A model generated the notes under the pieces. It was given only the letters and a program-made list of their open reading frames with translations. It did no database searches and had not been told where the DNA came from. From Aliivibrio fischeri (GTDB lineage Bacteria; Pseudomonadota; Gammaproteobacteria; Enterobacterales; Vibrionaceae), in NCBI RefSeq assembly GCF_009727955.1, contig NZ_WOBR01000004.1:559724-623723 (forward strand): a stretch of DNA of 64,000 nucleotides. Reading direction: 5' to 3'. The position numbers were made by a program, and so were the translations under genes. Every line of letters starts with the position of its first letter. The stretch's first letter is position 1. This document shows positions 61,828-64,000 of this stretch, piece after piece.

Positions 61828-61870
61828 GAAATATCCTTTTTTAATGCAAAAATGGCATTTTCGGCATCAA
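61828..61870 (-). promoter_or_regulatory. possible Fnr-dependent promoter of ccoNOQP
   Basis: On the minus strand: a Fnr half-site TTGAT (61866-61870; the other half is poor) followed by a -10-like GATATT near 61828-61833. The half-site centre would be about 41-42 bases before the start, a class II activator position. Confidence 0.35.
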
Positions 61871-61977
61871 TGATACTTCACTTAAAAATTGAATGACAGT
61901 TGGTGGCCACATTAAATTTACGGTTAAGCAACATTTTTTCTCTTTTTTTGAACTAGATAACAAAGGTTTTTACAACT

Positions 61978-62433
61978 ATGGCAGTGGAAAAGTTAACAGG
62001 ACCCCGTTTATTTCAACTTATTTTCTTATTATTTGTCTTAATCGCCGCATTTACTTGGAGAACAATTACCTACGTTCCCGAAAGTGGTTTAACATCTAAC
62101 AGTGAATTATCAACGGCATGTGATATGACAGAGCAAGCATGTTTGATTAATATTGATAATAATCAATTCATTATTGATGTTGCCTCAAGACCGATACAGC
62201 AAAATGCTGAGATGATTGTTAACATTAAAGGCGAGGATATTGCCTTAAATCTTCAAGCAAAAGGTGCCGACATGAATATGGGCATATTGAAATTCACAAA
62301 AGAATTAAAGGGCGGTGATGTAGCGTCTTATTCAACCTTTGTACCTAAATGTAAACATAATGAAATGAAATGGTTAGTTATGATTACAGCAGATGGGAAA
62401 AATGAAGAAATCATATTTACTGCAAAAAAATAA
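61978..62433 (+). CDS. single-helix membrane protein divergent from ccoN
   Basis: A 151-residue protein with one N-terminal helix (about 12-28, FQLIFLLFVLIAAFTW) and a periplasmic beta-rich part with three cysteines (CDMTEQACLIN and PKCKHNEMKW). Homologues are found at the same site beside ccoN in vibrios, so it may be connected with the oxidase, but the family is unnamed to me. It lacks heme or CxxC copper motifs. The methionines in KGADMNMGILK could bind copper, but that is speculative. Confidence 0.65.
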   Translation: MAVEKLTGPRLFQLIFLLFVLIAAFTWRTITYVPESGLTSNSELSTACDMTEQACLINIDNNQFIIDVASRPIQQNAEMIVNIKGEDIALNLQAKGADMNMGILKFTKELKGGDVASYSTFVPKCKHNEMKWLVMITADGKNEEIIFTAKK

Positions 62434-62530
62434 TTTCTTTTCATAGGGTTAAATAGATAACGTTCAAAAATCAAGCGCTCGAACATAAATATGTAAAATA
62501 TACATATAACTATGACTATTTGGAGCAATT

Positions 62531-63715
62531 TTGAAGATAATTAGTGGTGTTTCGCAAAAAAACAATTCATATGATGCTGTATATGACTGTATCCGAAATA
62601 TGGCTACTGAACAATCTGCTCCAAATTTAATATTATGTTATTTCACTGAACGGCATAATAAAGAAACGATCATCTCGACATTAAAGAGTCAGTTTCCGTC
62701 TAGTAAAATTCATGGATGCACATCTTGCCAAGGAATCATGACTGATCAAGGATTTGCTGATGACCACTCAATAGCTGTATGGGGGATTTTCGATTCCGGT
62801 TTAGGTTGCTATGGGACGAGTATCAGTCAGTTTATTTCCCACTATGATATAGAGTCATTAACAATCCACCTACTAGAGGAAGCGATTAAAGATAGTGGCA
62901 GGGAAGGGGAATTACCTTCGTTAGTATTATTACATGCAACTTCAGGCCATGAAGAAAAAATAATTTCAGTTATTGATACTTTTTTTGGTTCTCCTGTTCC
63001 ACTTATTGGTGGCACAGCTGCAGACAATCACAATCAAGGTTTATGGAGTGTCTTTACACAAGACGGTTGCGTGAAAAGCGGTATTTCAATTTCAGTTTTC
63101 TATCCTTCCTGTAAAGTATCTTATTCATTTCACTCAGGATACGCTCCTTCAAATGTATCTGGTATAGCAACAAAAACAGATAAACGAACTATTTATGAAA
63201 TAGATAACCGTCCAGCTCTTGAAGTATATAAAGAGTGGACGAATATGTCTTGTTTGTTAAACAAAAGCGCAAATTTATTAGAAAACATGGCTCAATACCC
63301 ATTCGGACGTATTGCTGGTTATATGTATGATATTCCATACTTTAAACTTGCACATCCAACTAAGATAACGAATGATGGAGGGATTGAGTGCTTCGCAAAT
63401 ATATATGAAGGCGAAGAAGTATTTGTTATGTATGGAGAAAAAGACCAAATCATATCACGACCTCAACGGGTTATTGACTCTGCAACGAATTTTAAACAAG
63501 AGAAATTTGTCCCAATTGGTGGCATTAATATTTTTTGTGCAGGTTCAATGATGCACATTAAATCCTCTATGTTAGATGTCTGTGATTCGGTGAATGCAGC
63601 AATGCACGGAGCTCCTTATATTTGCCCATTTACTTTTGGTGAACAAGGTCGTTTTACTGGTGGGGAAAATGCTCACGGTAACTTAATGGTATCAACCGTT
63701 TTATTTCATAATTAG
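62531..63715 (+). CDS. FIST-domain sensory protein
   Basis: A 394-residue soluble protein with FIST_N (about 25-215) and FIST_C (about 220-370) domains. These are predicted ligand-sensing domains, possibly for amino acids, and work with histidine kinases or methyl-accepting proteins. Conserved pieces: HGCTSCQGI, PLIGGTAADN, and the C-terminal GENAHGN. TTG start with GGAG five bases upstream. It is followed after nine bases by a gene for a probable signalling protein, so the pair is likely a sensor and its transducer. Ligand unknown. Confidence 0.87.
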   Translation: MKIISGVSQKNNSYDAVYDCIRNMATEQSAPNLILCYFTERHNKETIISTLKSQFPSSKIHGCTSCQGIMTDQGFADDHSIAVWGIFDSGLGCYGTSISQFISHYDIESLTIHLLEEAIKDSGREGELPSLVLLHATSGHEEKIISVIDTFFGSPVPLIGGTAADNHNQGLWSVFTQDGCVKSGISISVFYPSCKVSYSFHSGYAPSNVSGIATKTDKRTIYEIDNRPALEVYKEWTNMSCLLNKSANLLENMAQYPFGRIAGYMYDIPYFKLAHPTKITNDGGIECFANIYEGEEVFVMYGEKDQIISRPQRVIDSATNFKQEKFVPIGGINIFCAGSMMHIKSSMLDVCDSVNAAMHGAPYICPFTFGEQGRFTGGENAHGNLMVSTVLFHN

Positions 63716-63724
63716 GTATTGTCT

Positions 63725-64000
63725 GTGAAAAATCATTCTGAAAAAGAACAATTTCAAGAAATACTGTTGGAATTAAAACGAAGTAAAGAACGTGAAGCTC
63801 AACTTCATAAAGAAAATCAAGTTATTTTGCGTGGTTTATCTGCCATTTCAGATGCACAAACGAAAGAAGATATTTTTAATGGTTTATTAAATGTCATTAA
63901 GGAATTTGTTGAGTTTGATAACGCTATTGTTGTTTCATCAACCGATAAAGATAATTTTTCAGTTTTAGCATCAACAAATCCATATTTTGATAATTTAGAG
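63725..64000 (+). CDS. probable signal-transduction protein, N-terminal part (partial)
   Basis: The first 92 residues of a gene that runs off the window. GTG start, AGGT nine bases upstream, nine bases after the FIST gene. Visible: a coiled coil (about 5-35, EILLELKRSKEREAQLHKENQV) then the beginning of a GAF-like domain (LRGLSAISDAQTKEDIFNGLLNVI). In V. cholerae a FIST gene next to the cbb3 cluster is followed by a large sensor kinase (recollection), so a hybrid sensor kinase is likely, but no catalytic part is visible. Confidence 0.6.
   Translation, partial: MKNHSEKEQFQEILLELKRSKEREAQLHKENQVILRGLSAISDAQTKEDIFNGLLNVIKEFVEFDNAIVVSSTDKDNFSVLASTNPYFDNLE

Noticed and set aside
1-64000. CRISPR arrays, rRNA or tRNA genes
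   Set aside because: No regularly spaced repeats and no recognisable tRNA or rRNA sequences were found on either strand.

Overview
The window reads as chromosomal DNA of a Vibrionaceae gammaproteobacterium, most likely Aliivibrio (A. fischeri group). It is AT-rich. The right half carries the Vibrio-type order potD1-potD2-potC-potB-potA / bax / ttcA / uspE / fnr / ccoS-ccoI-ccoH-ccoP-ccoQ-ccoO-ccoN, Fnr is nearly identical to the E. coli protein, and the accessory genes (Qnr pentapeptide protein, paired toxin-antitoxin genes, VCR-like attC sites) are typical of vibrios. The genus call is an inference from these features; no database was searched.

Layout. 1-4.3 kb: end of a chemotaxis receptor, mltC, a periplasmic-sensing HD-GYP protein and a small lipoprotein flanked by inverted repeats. 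4.3-13.6 kb: a formate dehydrogenase locus (fdhD, DUF3305, DUF3306, a large ferredoxin-like protein, a TorD-type chaperone, a small Tat protein, then FdhA, FdhB and FdhC), with two good sigma-54 (-24/-12) promoters. 13.6-20.65 kb: a mobile-looking island bounded by a 21-bp repeat derived from the fdhC terminator. It holds a broken GNAT gene, an HD-Hsp90-like ATPase fusion protein (940 aa), a HEPN/zinc-ribbon protein, a Nudix hydrolase and two toxin-antitoxin pairs, and has VCR-like attC sites between genes but no integrase. 20.8-43.9 kb: mixed single genes and short operons (diguanylate cyclase, acetyltransferases, MATE and PACE pumps, lytic transglycosylase, Qnr, nucleoside transporter, CobB). 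44-49.1 kb: spermidine uptake operon with two binding proteins. 49.4-51.6 kb: membrane protein, Bax, DUF2987. 51.7-61.7 kb: ttcA, uspE, fnr and the cbb3 oxidase structural and assembly genes, all leftward. 62-64 kb: a FIST sensor protein and the start of a probable signalling protein.

How the parts work together. Formate oxidation by the Tat-exported FdhABC complex feeds the quinone pool. The high-affinity cbb3 oxidase consumes electrons under microaerobic conditions, and Fnr (with a near-consensus Fnr box before its own gene) probably co-ordinates the switch. The most novel part is the island, where the HD-Hsp90 ATPase and the HEPN/zinc-ribbon protein look like an uncharacterised defence or stress module carried as gene cassettes outside an integron.
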